Positions 17,453 to 27,316 are shown, numbered from the stretch's first letter. The stretch: DNA of 36,211 bases from DAONLM01 sp035406685 (GCA_035406685.1 DAONLM010000004.1:1-36211); one strand, 5' to 3'. Numbers and translations: made by a program. The notes: generated by a model not told the origin, from the sequence alone.

Positions 17453-20125
17453 ATGGCAATAGAATTAAGCAAAAATTATAATCTAAAAGAATTTGAAGAT
17501 AGATTGTATGATTTCTGGCTTAAAAATAATCTTTTTACACCAAAAAAAGGTAAGAAAAGTAAAACTTATACAATTGTAATTCCACCGCCAAATGTAACAA
17601 GTGTATTACATATGGGACATGGGCTTAACAATACCATTCAGGATATACTCATTAGATATAAAAGAATGTGTGGCTATGAAACCTTATGGGTTCCAGGTAC
17701 AGATCATGCTGGAATTGCAACTCAGAATGTAGTTGAAAAAGAACTTGCAAAAGAGGGGAAAAAGAGAACTGATTTTACCAGAGAAGATTTTGTAAATAGA
17801 GTATGGAAGACTGCTTTAAGACATCAAAAATCAATTATCGAACAACTAAAAAAAATGGGATGTAGTTGCGATTGGAATTATAATGCCTTTACCTTTGATG
17901 AAAAAAGAAGTCTTGCTGTAAAAAAAGTATTCATAGAACTTTTTAAGAATAATTTAATATATAGATCAAAATATATAGTAAACTGGTGTCCAAGATGCAC
18001 AACTGCTCTTGCCGATGATGAGGTAAATCATTCTGAAAAACAGGGTAAACTCTGGTATATAAAATATCCAGTTAAAGATAGCGATGATTTTGTAGTTGTT
18101 GCGACGACAAGGCCAGAAACAATGCTTGGTGATACAGCAGTAGCCTTTAATGATAAAGATCCGAGATATGAGAAGTTCAGGGGGAAAAGTTTTATTCTTC
18201 CTCTTGTTGGAAGAGAGATAAAGGCTATTTTTGATTCATATGTTGATCCAGATTTTGGGACCGGAGCCGTTAAAGTAACACCTGCCCATGATCCAGCAGA
18301 CTTTGAAATGGCTAAAAGGCATCATCTACCTTTTATAAACATAATGACTGATAATGCCATTATGAATGAAAATGTACCAGAAAAGTACAGAGGACTGGAT
18401 AGATATGAATGTAGAAAAATGGTTGTAGAAGATCTTGAAAAATCTGGTTTACTCTTAAAAATAGAAAATCATAAACATGCTGTTGGTGAGTGTTATCGAT
18501 GTAAGACAACAATTGAGCCAAGATATTCTGATCAATGGTTTGTTAAGATGCAACCACTTGCAAAAGAGGCTATTGAGGTTGTAAAAAATGGTAGAATAAA
18601 GTTCATACCAAAAAGATGGGAAAAGGTCTATTTTAACTGGTTAAATAATATAAAAGATTGGTGTATATCAAGACAATTATGGTGGGGGCATAGAATTCCA
18701 GTATATTATTGTCAAAAATGTGACTATTTTACTGCAGAGTATAATACACCAGATATCTGTCCAAAATGTGGCTCAAAAGAGTTCAGACAGGATGAGGATG
18801 TTCTTGATACCTGGTTTTCGTCATGGCTATGGCCATTCTCTACCTTGGGTTGGCCAGATGAGACAGAAGAGTTAAAAAAATTTTATCCGACAACAACACT
18901 TGTTACAGGACCTGATATTATTTTCTTCTGGGTTGCAAGAATGATAATGGCTGGCTTATATTTTATGAAAGATATACCATTTGAGAATGTCTTTTTTACT
19001 GGAATGGTAATGGATATTCATGGTAGAAAAATGTCAAAATCCCTTGGTAATGGAATTGATCCTTTTGAAGTTATCGATAGACATGGGGCAGACGCATTAA
19101 GATATACAATGGTTGCTATTGTTAGCCCAAATCAAAATTTAAAGTTGGGTTTTCCAAAAGAAAAAAATAGTAATGAAATAGACTCTTTTGAAATAGGAAG
19201 TAAATTCGCAAATAAAATCTGGAATGCATCCCGTTTTATTTTGATGAATATTCCAGATAACTTTAAGATTAGAAAAATTAAAGATATTAATCTGGATATC
19301 TTTGATAAATGGATTCTAACTTCATTACAGAGAGTAATAAAAAATGTAAATAACTATTTTGATAAAGCAAGATTCAATGATATTGCCTTAACTCTAAATC
19401 ATTTTTTCTGGGACGATTTTTGTGACTGGTATGTAGAACTATCAAAATCAAAAATATTCTCTCAAAATGAGGATATAAAACAGGATAAATTATCATTACT
19501 TATCTATATTCTAAAAGAATTTTTAAAATTAATTCATCCAATAATGCCTTTTATAACAGAAGAGATATATCATAAACTACCAGACCACTCTTTATCAATT
19601 TCAATAGAAGAATATCCAGAATACAATTCTAAATTAGTGTATAATAAAGAGTATAAATCGGCATTAAAATTTATAAATATGATTACACTCATACGAAAGA
19701 TAAGAGCAGAAAACAATATTCCAACTGATAAAAAGATAAGTGCTATTATAAAGAGTTCTGATAAAGATATAGAGTATTTCTGTAAAAATTATGAAAAGGA
19801 AATACTCTTTCTTATAAAAGGTGAGCACTTACAATATGGTGCTAATCAAAATAGGCCAGAGGGAGCCAGTGTTGGAGCAAATGAGGAGTGCGAGGTATAT
19901 ATTCCACTCGAAGGGCTTATTGATAAGAAAAAGGAGATTGAGAGGCTGACAAAAGAATATAATAAAATAAAAATAGATTATGATAAAACTTATGCAAAAC
20001 TGAATAATAAATCATTTTTAGAAAAGGCTCCAAAAGATGTAATAGAAAAAGAGAAAGAAAAATTAAAAGAATTTGAGTCGACTTTAAGAAAGATTGAGGA
20101 GAATCTTACTACTCTCCAAAATTAA
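17453..20125 (+). CDS. valS: Valyl-tRNA synthetase
   Basis: Class I synthetase charging tRNA-Val, with an editing domain that hydrolyses threonyl-tRNA. It is 890 aa, normal length. Signatures are HMGH at 53-56 in PPPNVTSVLHMGHGLNN, editing-domain TTRPETMLGDTAVA, a zinc-knuckle CQKC with a later CPKC, KMSKS in GRKMSKSLGNG, the anticodon-binding helices, and a C-terminal Lys/Glu coiled coil (about 820-890) typical of ValRS. It is transcribed from its own promoter next to cassette 1 and is convergent with miaB, whose stop is 4 nt away. Confidence 0.97.
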   Translation: MAIELSKNYNLKEFEDRLYDFWLKNNLFTPKKGKKSKTYTIVIPPPNVTSVLHMGHGLNNTIQDILIRYKRMCGYETLWVPGTDHAGIATQNVVEKELAKEGKKRTDFTREDFVNRVWKTALRHQKSIIEQLKKMGCSCDWNYNAFTFDEKRSLAVKKVFIELFKNNLIYRSKYIVNWCPRCTTALADDEVNHSEKQGKLWYIKYPVKDSDDFVVVATTRPETMLGDTAVAFNDKDPRYEKFRGKSFILPLVGREIKAIFDSYVDPDFGTGAVKVTPAHDPADFEMAKRHHLPFINIMTDNAIMNENVPEKYRGLDRYECRKMVVEDLEKSGLLLKIENHKHAVGECYRCKTTIEPRYSDQWFVKMQPLAKEAIEVVKNGRIKFIPKRWEKVYFNWLNNIKDWCISRQLWWGHRIPVYYCQKCDYFTAEYNTPDICPKCGSKEFRQDEDVLDTWFSSWLWPFSTLGWPDETEELKKFYPTTTLVTGPDIIFFWVARMIMAGLYFMKDIPFENVFFTGMVMDIHGRKMSKSLGNGIDPFEVIDRHGADALRYTMVAIVSPNQNLKLGFPKEKNSNEIDSFEIGSKFANKIWNASRFILMNIPDNFKIRKIKDINLDIFDKWILTSLQRVIKNVNNYFDKARFNDIALTLNHFFWDDFCDWYVELSKSKIFSQNEDIKQDKLSLLIYILKEFLKLIHPIMPFITEEIYHKLPDHSLSISIEEYPEYNSKLVYNKEYKSALKFINMITLIRKIRAENNIPTDKKISAIIKSSDKDIEYFCKNYEKEILFLIKGEHLQYGANQNRPEGASVGANEECEVYIPLEGLIDKKKEIERLTKEYNKIKIDYDKTYAKLNNKSFLEKAPKDVIEKEKEKLKEFESTLRKIEENLTTLQN

Positions 20126-20129
20126 AAGT

Positions 20130-21434
20130 TTAATTTTCAATAACTCCAAAAAGAGAGCCACCAATTACTTTTGTGGCTTTTACTTTAAGGATCTTATTAA
20201 AGTCTTCCTGTGTCCCTTCAAAGAGTATAACAAGATCCTCTTTTGTTAACCCTAAAATTTCATTTTCATTTTTTTTGCTATATCTCTCTGGTATTACCTC
20301 AAATATATCTCCTATTCTAGTTAACTTTTTTTTATGCTTAATACTGTTTTGAAGTTCGATAATCTTTTGAAGTCTTTCGAGTTTTACCTCTTCTGGAACA
20401 TCATCATTAAAATTCTTTGCTGCTAAAGTCGATTCTCTAATATTATATTTATACATATATGCATCATCAAATTCTACTGTTTTAATAAGATTAACTGTAT
20501 CCAAAAAATCACTCTCAGTTTCTCCAGAAAAACCAACAATAATATCAGTGGTAAGATTTAATTTTGGAATTAAACTCTTTAGTTTACTTACTTTATTTAT
20601 ATACTCTTCAACCGTATAATGTCTATTCATTCTCTTTAAAATCTTATTTGATCCTGATTGGACTGCAAGATGAAGATAGTTGCATACCTTATCTTCTGAA
20701 TATATAACCTCTATAAGTTCATCTGTAAAATCTTTTGGATGACTGGATAAATATTTAATCCATTTAATATCCGTCTCCTTGCATATCAATTTCAACAATT
20801 TAGGGAAGTTAATATCATTGTTATCGAGTCCATAAGAATTAACATTCTGGCCAAGAAGTGTAACCTGAATAACACCCTGTTTACATAAATTATTTATATC
20901 ATCAATTATCTCTTTTGAACTTCTTGATTTCTCTCTTCCTCTAAGATATGGGACAATGCAATAAGAACAAAAATTGTTACATCCATGGCTTATTGTAACA
21001 AAAGCCTTTTTAGGATTATCTTTTTCCGGATAAGAATTAAAAAAATTTATATCTTTTTCTTCAATGAATAATCGTTGACCTGTTTTTTTGTAATTACTGA
21101 TTATTTCTTCTATTCTGTCTTTAAAAAAGTTACCAATTACCAGATCAATGCCATAATTAGAGAGTAAAAGATCTTCCCCCAATCTTTGAGACATACATCC
21201 CATGATGATAAGGAGAAGATCTTTTTTTGATTTAAGATTCTTAAAATATCCCAGTCTACCCCAGATTCGATCCTCGGCACTCTTTCTAACAGAGCAGGTA
21301 TTTAATATTACAATATCAGCATCTCTATCATCATAAACCTGAATAAAGCCATTCTCTACAAGGTTTTGAATAACCCCATTCGAGTCTGCTTTATTCATCT
21401 GACAACCGTAAGTCTCTATTAAAAATTTATTCAT
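20130..21434 (-). CDS. miaB: tRNA-2-methylthio-N6-dimethylallyladenosine synthase
   Basis: Radical-SAM methylthiotransferase that modifies position 37 of tRNAs reading UNN codons. It is 434 aa. The N-terminal methylthiotransferase domain has Cys11 (ETYGCQMN), Cys47 (NTCSVR) and Cys80 (MGCMSQR), which bind one Fe-S cluster. The radical-SAM CxxxCxxC is HGCNNFCSYC (C152, C156, C159), followed by VPYLRGREKSR, and a C-terminal TRAM-like segment starts near residue 370. QMN with SVRKSAE favours MiaB over MtaB or RimO. It is last in the minus-strand operon, 12 nt after the 191-aa gene. Confidence 0.94.
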   Translation of the reverse strand: MNKFLIETYGCQMNKADSNGVIQNLVENGFIQVYDDRDADIVILNTCSVRKSAEDRIWGRLGYFKNLKSKKDLLLIIMGCMSQRLGEDLLLSNYGIDLVIGNFFKDRIEEIISNYKKTGQRLFIEEKDINFFNSYPEKDNPKKAFVTISHGCNNFCSYCIVPYLRGREKSRSSKEIIDDINNLCKQGVIQVTLLGQNVNSYGLDNNDINFPKLLKLICKETDIKWIKYLSSHPKDFTDELIEVIYSEDKVCNYLHLAVQSGSNKILKRMNRHYTVEEYINKVSKLKSLIPKLNLTTDIIVGFSGETESDFLDTVNLIKTVEFDDAYMYKYNIRESTLAAKNFNDDVPEEVKLERLQKIIELQNSIKHKKKLTRIGDIFEVIPERYSKKNENEILGLTKEDLVILFEGTQEDFNKILKVKATKVIGGSLFGVIEN

Positions 21435-21446
21435 GGAGTAAAACGA

Positions 21447-22022
21447 CTATTTAGCGTAGTTTATTCTTTCTTTTATTACAAATTTCTGTTTCCCATCAAT
21501 CTTTTCATCCTCAATCACTGCAAATGTCCCACTGCCAATATATGATAACCTCTGATTCGGTTTTAATATCACTCTCTTTCTTATTTCAGAAGTAACGCAA
21601 TCAAAATGAAAATATTTGCCACTATCCTTTTGAAAAATAGAGGTTGACATGTTTTCTATTTTCTTATTACAAATAGAACAGAACTCAGAAGAAAAAATAT
21701 TAATCTTATATGGAATTATGCTTCTATTTCTTTTTACAATAATCTTTTTATTTTGATTGCTTTTTAAATTTTTAGAATCAATGATTACCTTTTCCCTTTT
21801 TTGCTCTTTCTGTTCATTTTTATTATCTGTTTTATTTTTATTTAAAAAATTAATCTTTATACCTTTATTTTGACTACTATCTATTTTGGATTTTTCTTCT
21901 GAAATATTTTTATTGACAGTGGTTACCACAGCCTTTATCTCTCTGTTATTCTTCTGATTTTTATCTTTATTCTTTAAATCTTTTTTATTACGGTTGTTAA
22001 AATTTTTATGATGTTTTTTCAC
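21447..22022 (-). CDS. Basic, disordered protein with a C-terminal zinc-finger-like domain
   Basis: A 191-aa protein I do not recognise. Residues 1-100 are dominated by Lys, Asn, Gln and Glu and look unstructured and RNA- or DNA-binding. Residues 112-142 hold CSIC (C115, C118) and HFDC (H139, C142), a C2HC pattern fitting a treble-clef zinc site. The tail has GSGTFAVIEDEK and FVIKERINYAK. It lies between a 44-aa gene (4-nt overlap) and miaB (12 nt), so it may assist RNA processing, but that is context only. The strong base skew of the first half is probably a composition effect rather than transfer. Confidence 0.72.
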   Translation of the reverse strand: MKKHHKNFNNRNKKDLKNKDKNQKNNREIKAVVTTVNKNISEEKSKIDSSQNKGIKINFLNKNKTDNKNEQKEQKREKVIIDSKNLKSNQNKKIIVKRNRSIIPYKINIFSSEFCSICNKKIENMSTSIFQKDSGKYFHFDCVTSEIRKRVILKPNQRLSYIGSGTFAVIEDEKIDGKQKFVIKERINYAK

Positions 22023-22153
22023 AGTCCAAGAATCTCCTCTGAAAGTAAAATTGCAATTCTTGATATAGCTTTTTCAAGATATTGCTCTTCATTTATTTTA
22101 ATTTTAAGTTCTCTAATCCTTTTAGGATTTCTAGGTCTAGCTTTCTTTACCAT
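22019..22153 (-). CDS. Small basic 44-aa conserved-context protein
   Basis: Starts at the ATG at 22153 with GAGGG about 10 nt upstream. The longer frame up to 22210 would overlap yraN by 28 nt and has no ribosome-binding site, so I reject it. The product begins MVKKARPRNPKRIRELKIKI and continues with an amphipathic helix (EEQYLEKAISRIAILLSEEI). It overlaps the 191-aa gene by ATGA, so the two are translationally coupled. No family recognised. Confidence 0.6.
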   Translation of the reverse strand: MVKKARPRNPKRIRELKIKINEEQYLEKAISRIAILLSEEILGL

Positions 22154-22182
22154 ATATATAATACCCTCAAATTCAAAATTAA

Positions 22183-22545
22183 TCAATAAAAACTTTGATT
22201 TTTTAACCACTCAATATTAAATTTTTTTGTATCATTTAAATATAATAAACTTATCACATCAAAACGACACTCCATATCATTAATATTATGTTCGGTTAAA
22301 TATAAAGAGGCTGCATTTTGAAGTTTCTCCCATTTTTTTAGATCAACAGCTTCGTAAGGCGCACCAAAGCTATTGCTAAATCGGAGCTTGACTTCTATAA
22401 AAATTATCGTCTTATTTTCAATTCCTATTAAATCTATTTCTCCAAATTTAGTAAAATAATTTTCCTCGATTATCTTTATGCCATTTTTTTCTAAATAATT
22501 CTTTGCTATTTTTTCGCCTAATTTTCCTGTTTTATTCTTATTCAT
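22183..22545 (-). CDS. yraN: YraN/UPF0102 family nuclease-like protein
   Basis: A 120-aa protein with the PD-(D/E)XK-like fold of UPF0102. Motifs are GKLGEKIAKNYLEKNG at the N-terminus, FGEIDLI, IIFIEVKLR (core EVK) and CRFDVISL. The family is widespread, its cellular role is unsettled, and Holliday-junction or DNA-processing roles have been suggested. It sits 22 nt after lnt in the minus-strand operon and 29 nt before the 44-aa gene. Confidence 0.9.
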   Translation of the reverse strand: MNKNKTGKLGEKIAKNYLEKNGIKIIEENYFTKFGEIDLIGIENKTIIFIEVKLRFSNSFGAPYEAVDLKKWEKLQNAASLYLTEHNINDMECRFDVISLLYLNDTKKFNIEWLKNQSFY

Positions 22546-22567
22546 CTATAAACCACTAATAAAAAAA

Positions 22568-24223
22568 TCATTCAATCCATACTTTATATAAGAGTCTTTT
22601 GTGATGAGTATTTCTTATCAAATCTTTCTTCTTTTTTTCAAATAGTATCTTTCTAATTATTGCAATGGCTAAAACAATAAAAGTAATAATATTGATAAGA
22701 TATACAAACAGATATCCACCTTTTGAATAAAGAGTATCTATCTCAATTAAAGGAACCTCATATACAAAAGCATCTTTTTTAAAAATATCAGATTTGTATA
22801 GTATTTCACCTGTTGGTAAAAATATCGCAGAAATTCCGGTACATGTGGATCTAATAAATGTCTTTCTATTTTCTATTGCTCTGAATCCGGCTATATGCAA
22901 ATGTAACTTTGGTTCAACACTGTTGCCAAACCATGAATCATTGGTGCAATTTATTATTAAATTAGCAGAGATATCATCTTTCTTCAAAGATTCTCTAATT
23001 AAATCTGGGATTACTGCCTCATAACATATATTTGGTGAAAACTTAATATCTTTTATTTTCATTATTACTGATTCATCGCCTCTACTAAATTGACTTATTC
23101 CATACCATCCCATTATAAAATCAAGTTCTCTAATAGGAAACTCCTCTACAAATGGCAACAATTTTCTTTTATGATATTCAGAAATTTTTTTATTCTCAGA
23201 ATCCACAAGCACAAGAGAATTAAAAAAATCCTCTTTAAATTTTTTGTCATTCAGTCTTGATGTATGACAACCAAAAAGAAGAGGAACAGAATTAAACTTT
23301 TTCACAAAATCAAGAGTTGTTATTGATGAATCTATTAAAATTGGTATAGCAGATTCTGGCCAGACAATTAGATCTGGAAACTCTTTCAGAATGCTTTTTG
23401 ATAATTCATTATATGTCTCAATCATACTATCTATTTTTTTACTATCTCTTTTATCAAATCCAGAAAAATTACCCTGTACTACTCCTATTTTAGCCTTTTT
23501 AGATTGGGCTGAAATTGTTACTATTTCATTATATCTAAAATGTCCATAAATGCTAAGCATAACTATAGAAAAAATAACAAGTAAAAATAAAAATCCAGCA
23601 AAATGTATATCTTTCTTAAATAAGACTGATTCTATCAATATGATTGTTGCGGAATTGCATAAAAAAATGATAAATGTTAAGAAGGCAACTCCAAAAAGAT
23701 CAGCAGCCTGAGAAAAATGAAAAAATAGATATTGAGAATATCCTATCTGATCAACCCATAATTTTGGGAAAAAATAATCAATAACTGTTGCTACAAATGG
23801 CAATGTAAGATAAAAAAGATATCCTTTCTTGCTTGATATCACCTTTGTTATTAAAACTATTAAAACATATATCAATCCATGAAAGGAACAAACAATAATA
23901 TTGATAAGCCATCCTATTATATAAGAAAGAAATGTTAAATATTTTGGTAAAAACCAGTTTGATAATGATGTAATAATTGGAATAGGTAACCACCAGAAAC
24001 TAAATATATATGCAGAAAAACCAAAAATCCAGGACAATAAAAGACTCAATTTAAAATTTTCATATTTTACTAAAAATAGAAAAGGGACAAAGGCAAACCA
24101 TGTCAAAAAACTAAAAGAATATACAATATTTGCTAATGCCCAAAATATACCAGCAGAAAAATAGAGTATAATTTTATATAACAAAGAAATATTATTAATC
24201 TTTTCTTTGATTATCTTTTCCAT
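22568..24223 (-). CDS. lnt: Apolipoprotein N-acyltransferase
   Basis: Inner-membrane enzyme adding the third acyl chain to lipoproteins. It is 551 aa with about eight hydrophobic segments and a periplasmic nitrilase-like domain. The catalytic triad is in place: Glu290 in LIVWPESAIP, Lys354 in HKRKLLPFVEEFP, Cys400 in SPNICYEAVIPD. A final membrane helix lies near residue 515. It indicates a diderm cell that makes triacylated lipoproteins. It lies 37 nt after the DUF1015 gene and before yraN. Confidence 0.94.
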   Translation of the reverse strand: MEKIIKEKINNISLLYKIILYFSAGIFWALANIVYSFSFLTWFAFVPFLFLVKYENFKLSLLLSWIFGFSAYIFSFWWLPIPIITSLSNWFLPKYLTFLSYIIGWLINIIVCSFHGLIYVLIVLITKVISSKKGYLFYLTLPFVATVIDYFFPKLWVDQIGYSQYLFFHFSQAADLFGVAFLTFIIFLCNSATIILIESVLFKKDIHFAGFLFLLVIFSIVMLSIYGHFRYNEIVTISAQSKKAKIGVVQGNFSGFDKRDSKKIDSMIETYNELSKSILKEFPDLIVWPESAIPILIDSSITTLDFVKKFNSVPLLFGCHTSRLNDKKFKEDFFNSLVLVDSENKKISEYHKRKLLPFVEEFPIRELDFIMGWYGISQFSRGDESVIMKIKDIKFSPNICYEAVIPDLIRESLKKDDISANLIINCTNDSWFGNSVEPKLHLHIAGFRAIENRKTFIRSTCTGISAIFLPTGEILYKSDIFKKDAFVYEVPLIEIDTLYSKGGYLFVYLINIITFIVLAIAIIRKILFEKKKKDLIRNTHHKRLLYKVWIE

Positions 24224-24260
24224 AATTCTTTCCTAAAAATCCATGCTCTAATTATGAACT

Positions 24261-25514
24261 CTAATCTATTAAATGTAAAAATAGGCCAGAAATCAATTTT
24301 GGTTCAAACCATGTTGACTTTGGTGGCATAAGTAAATTACAATCAGATACTCTTAATAACTCCTCCATACTCGTTGGATACATACTGAAACTAACTTTAA
24401 ATCTACCAGAATCAACGATCTCTTTTAAATATTCTGTCCCTTTAACACCACCAATAAATTCTATCCTTTTGTCGGTTCTTGGATCTTTTATATTTAAAAT
24501 TGGCTCGAGTAAATAGTCCTGTAAAATAGAGACATCAAGAGACTTTATAGAATCGTCCTTTACAAATAGGTTATCCTTTATTCTTAGCAAAAACCATTCA
24601 CCCCCAACATACATACCAATTTCACCCTTCTCTTTAGGTTTAAAACCATATTCTCCATCATTTGGCTTTGCACTGCTAACAGTAAAATTTTGTGATACAA
24701 GTTTGATAAAGTTATCTTTTGAAAGTCCATCAATATCAACAACTGCTCTATTGTAAGGCAAAATAGTAAGCTGCTCTTCTGGAAATATAACTGACATAAA
24801 ATATTGATACTCTCTAAATTCTTTTTGGCTGTTATTCTCATCCATTCTTAAAGCATAATTTACACTCGATGCTATTCTGTGATGACCATCCGCAATATAT
24901 AAATAATCAATTCCTTGAAATTCCTTGATTATTTTATTAATAACATGACTATTCTCTATATCCCATAGAGTATGCTCAACCCCATCCTTACTCTTAACAG
25001 AAATATATGGCTCTGTAAGTTCTGTCATCTCAAGTATCTCATTAAGAATATGATTTTTTCTGTATATGAGAAAGACCGGCTCTACTTGACACTTTGTATA
25101 TTTTAAATGATTTATTCTGTCTTCCTCTTTATCCTTTCTTGTATTTTCATGTTTTTTTATAAAACCATTCACATAATCATAAACATAGTTACATACAACA
25201 AAACCTATCTGCCTCTGACTCCCTTTTATCTCTCGATAAACGTAGATCTTTTCCTTATTATCAGGAGTAAGATAACCATTCTTAATAAAATTATCAAGAT
25301 TCTCTTTTGCCTTTAAATAAACCTCCTCTGAATATGGATTAATATTAGGTGCTAAATCAACCTCAGATCTGGTAATATGAATAAGAGAATAAGGATTATT
25401 TTTAACAAGATTCTTACAATCATTAAGAGTCAAAATATCATACGGTGGTGATATCAACATTTCTGCTATATTTTTAGCAGGTTTTATTGCCTTAAAAGCC
25501 TTTATCTTAATCAA
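24261..25514 (-). CDS. DUF1015-family protein
   Basis: A 417-aa member of the DUF1015 family, function not established. The hallmark N-terminus KIKAFKAIKPAKN, then ISPPYDIL, the HEN/TRKDKEEDR segment, and the core IADGHHRIAS are visible. The DGHHR motif is also found in ParB-like kinases, so a nucleotide-dependent or serine-kinase-like activity is possible (inference). The start is TTG at 25514, 8 nt after GAGG, and there is no upstream in-frame ATG. It heads the lnt-yraN-miaB operon. The promoter is at 25549-25576. Confidence 0.88.
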   Translation of the reverse strand: MIKIKAFKAIKPAKNIAEMLISPPYDILTLNDCKNLVKNNPYSLIHITRSEVDLAPNINPYSEEVYLKAKENLDNFIKNGYLTPDNKEKIYVYREIKGSQRQIGFVVCNYVYDYVNGFIKKHENTRKDKEEDRINHLKYTKCQVEPVFLIYRKNHILNEILEMTELTEPYISVKSKDGVEHTLWDIENSHVINKIIKEFQGIDYLYIADGHHRIASSVNYALRMDENNSQKEFREYQYFMSVIFPEEQLTILPYNRAVVDIDGLSKDNFIKLVSQNFTVSSAKPNDGEYGFKPKEKGEIGMYVGGEWFLLRIKDNLFVKDDSIKSLDVSILQDYLLEPILNIKDPRTDKRIEFIGGVKGTEYLKEIVDSGRFKVSFSMYPTSMEELLRVSDCNLLMPPKSTWFEPKLISGLFLHLID

Positions 25515-25548
25515 ATTAGTTACCTCGAATATAAAAATCTAGTTCTAT

Positions 25549-25576
25549 AAAATACTATATTAAATAAAATTGTCAA
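25549..25576 (-). promoter_or_regulatory. Promoter of the DUF1015-lnt-miaB operon
   Basis: On the minus strand: TTGACA (25571-25576), 16-nt spacer, TATTTT (25549-25554), 34 nt before the TTG start. It is divergent from comEC. Confidence 0.6.
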
Positions 25577-25645
25577 GTTATTATTTTATTTTATAAGAGG
25601 AAAATATTTGATTTTTTTGTAAAAAAATCATTTTTTTTTCTTTTT

Positions 25646-25689
25646 TTGTAAAGGATTTTCTCAAAAATTTTGTGATTAATATATAGAAA
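25646..25689 (+). promoter_or_regulatory. 44-bp shared upstream module in front of comEC
   Basis: Base-for-base identical to the module of cassette 1 (17268-17311), in the same orientation relative to its gene and 25 nt before the comEC ATG. No cassette end motif is found here. A perfect 10-bp inverted repeat (TGATTTTTTT, 25609-25618, with 25621-25630) lies just upstream. Confidence 0.78.
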
Positions 25690-25714
25690 ATATTTTAAAA
25701 AAAAGGGGTGAAAT

Positions 25715-27241
25715 ATGAAAAAGTTATTGGAAGTTATATCTTTTCCATTATTCACAGCATTGATGCTAATTATTTTTGTTGTATGTAAAGAATTTTTTAC
25801 ATTGTTACACTTTTTAGTTATATTTATAATTTCAATTTTTAGTGCTATCTTTTTAATATTCTTTTTAAAAAGGTATTTCTTACTACTCTTAATACCATTT
25901 GCTATTATAATTCTTTCTTTATTTATGATAAGATTAAATTCTATAGAAAAATTTTATAATGAGGCAAATTCGAGTATAATTATAAGTGAAAAATTTATAG
26001 GCTATATTAATAGTTATCCTATTTATAAAAATGGCAAACTTTCTTTTAAATTCAAAGTAATTGGTATAAAAAATAGTGAAGTCATAGACTATTTAAAAGT
26101 AAAAAATTTTAATATTCTTGTTAAGATAAAGACAGAAGATAGAAAAATAGTAAAATATGGCGATCTTCTTGCCATAGAGAAAAAAATCTCTTTTGCTCAA
26201 GAAAAAATATTTGATTTTTATTATAGAAGATTTTTATACTATCAAAATGTATATGGAATATGTTATATCAAAGAGAATGATTTTAGAGTTATAAAAAATA
26301 TCAAGGCAGACTGGTGGACTGAGTTAATTAAAAATACAGTGTATAATCTAAGAGAATACATAATTGATGGTATAACTATCAATCTAAATTACAAATCTTC
26401 ATCTTTTATTCTATCTATATTTTTAGGATTAAGAAATGAGATGGATGAAGAGACCTTAAATGATTTTAGAGATACTGGACTCTTACATCTTATAGCAATA
26501 AGTGGATTACACATTGGATTCATAGGCTCGATATTTTTTTCTCTATTTAATTTCTTTCTATCAAAATCAAAGTCTTATATATTTAGTATAATCTTCTTAT
26601 TTATATATATACTTCTTCTTATACCTCAAGCATCGAGTCAAAGAGCATTCATAATGTATTGCATTATGGCTCTATTTTTTATAGCTGGCAATAAGACATC
26701 AGGTATCACTATTCTTAGTTTTAGCTGTATTCTACTAATGTTTTTAAATCCATACTCAATCTTTGATATTGGATTTCAACTCTCATTTTTAGCGACTCTT
26801 GGAATTCTACTTTTTTCTAAATCAATAGAAGAAAAATTACCTATTTTTTTGCCAGATAAACTAAAATCAATAATTTCAGTTACAGTTTCGGCATTTTTAT
26901 CTATTTTATTATTACAATGGTCATTATTCAGAAAAATAGCCTTTTTCTCACTAATAAGTTCAATCATAATGGTCCCTTTATTTGAAATTCTTTTTATATC
27001 TCTATTCTTTCTTGTTTTTAGTATGTTTACTTTAAAAATTAAATTTATTTCTTTCATAATAAATATATTATGTGGAATATATTTAAAACTTGTAGAAATA
27101 CTTGATCTTATACCACCAGTAACAATGATAAAGATACCAGTATTTATCTCTTATTTTTCTATACCTATACTTTTTTGTATTTTTTATATTTTTATACCTT
27201 TTATTATAAAAAATATAAAAAATATTAAATTATTGCATTAA
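25715..27241 (+). CDS. comEC: ComEC/Rec2-type DNA-uptake channel (no metallo-beta-lactamase domain)
   Basis: Inner-membrane channel that admits single-stranded DNA during transformation. It is 508 aa. Two or three N-terminal helices are followed by a soluble OB-like region (about 80-200) and the Competence domain, with the hallmark GLLHLIAISGLHIGFI (255-270) and many helices to the end. The C-terminal metallo-beta-lactamase domain of the longer ComEC proteins is absent. AGGGG precedes the ATG. It is the only competence gene recognised here. It shares its upstream module with the RHH cassettes and the RAYT gene. Confidence 0.9.
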   Translation: MKKLLEVISFPLFTALMLIIFVVCKEFFTLLHFLVIFIISIFSAIFLIFFLKRYFLLLLIPFAIIILSLFMIRLNSIEKFYNEANSSIIISEKFIGYINSYPIYKNGKLSFKFKVIGIKNSEVIDYLKVKNFNILVKIKTEDRKIVKYGDLLAIEKKISFAQEKIFDFYYRRFLYYQNVYGICYIKENDFRVIKNIKADWWTELIKNTVYNLREYIIDGITINLNYKSSSFILSIFLGLRNEMDEETLNDFRDTGLLHLIAISGLHIGFIGSIFFSLFNFFLSKSKSYIFSIIFLFIYILLLIPQASSQRAFIMYCIMALFFIAGNKTSGITILSFSCILLMFLNPYSIFDIGFQLSFLATLGILLFSKSIEEKLPIFLPDKLKSIISVTVSAFLSILLLQWSLFRKIAFFSLISSIIMVPLFEILFISLFFLVFSMFTLKIKFISFIINILCGIYLKLVEILDLIPPVTMIKIPVFISYFSIPILFCIFYIFIPFIIKNIKNIKLLH

Positions 27242-27269
27242 TTATATTGACAGAAAGTTTAATAAGTTT

Positions 27270-27275
27270 TATTAT
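27270..27275 (+). promoter_or_regulatory. -10 of the promoter for the 403-aa gene (with -35 at 27247-27252)
   Basis: TTGACA at 27247-27252, 17-nt spacer, TATTAT at 27270-27275. It is inside the comEC-downstream gap, 41 nt before the ATG. Confidence 0.7.
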
Positions 27276-27316
27276 TAAAAAATGAATCTTTTATAATTTA
27301 ACATAAGGAGAACTAA

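Noticed and set aside
22154..22210. Longer 63-aa version of the 44-aa gene
   Set aside because: It overlaps yraN by 28 nt and lacks a ribosome-binding site; the internal ATG has GAGGG upstream.
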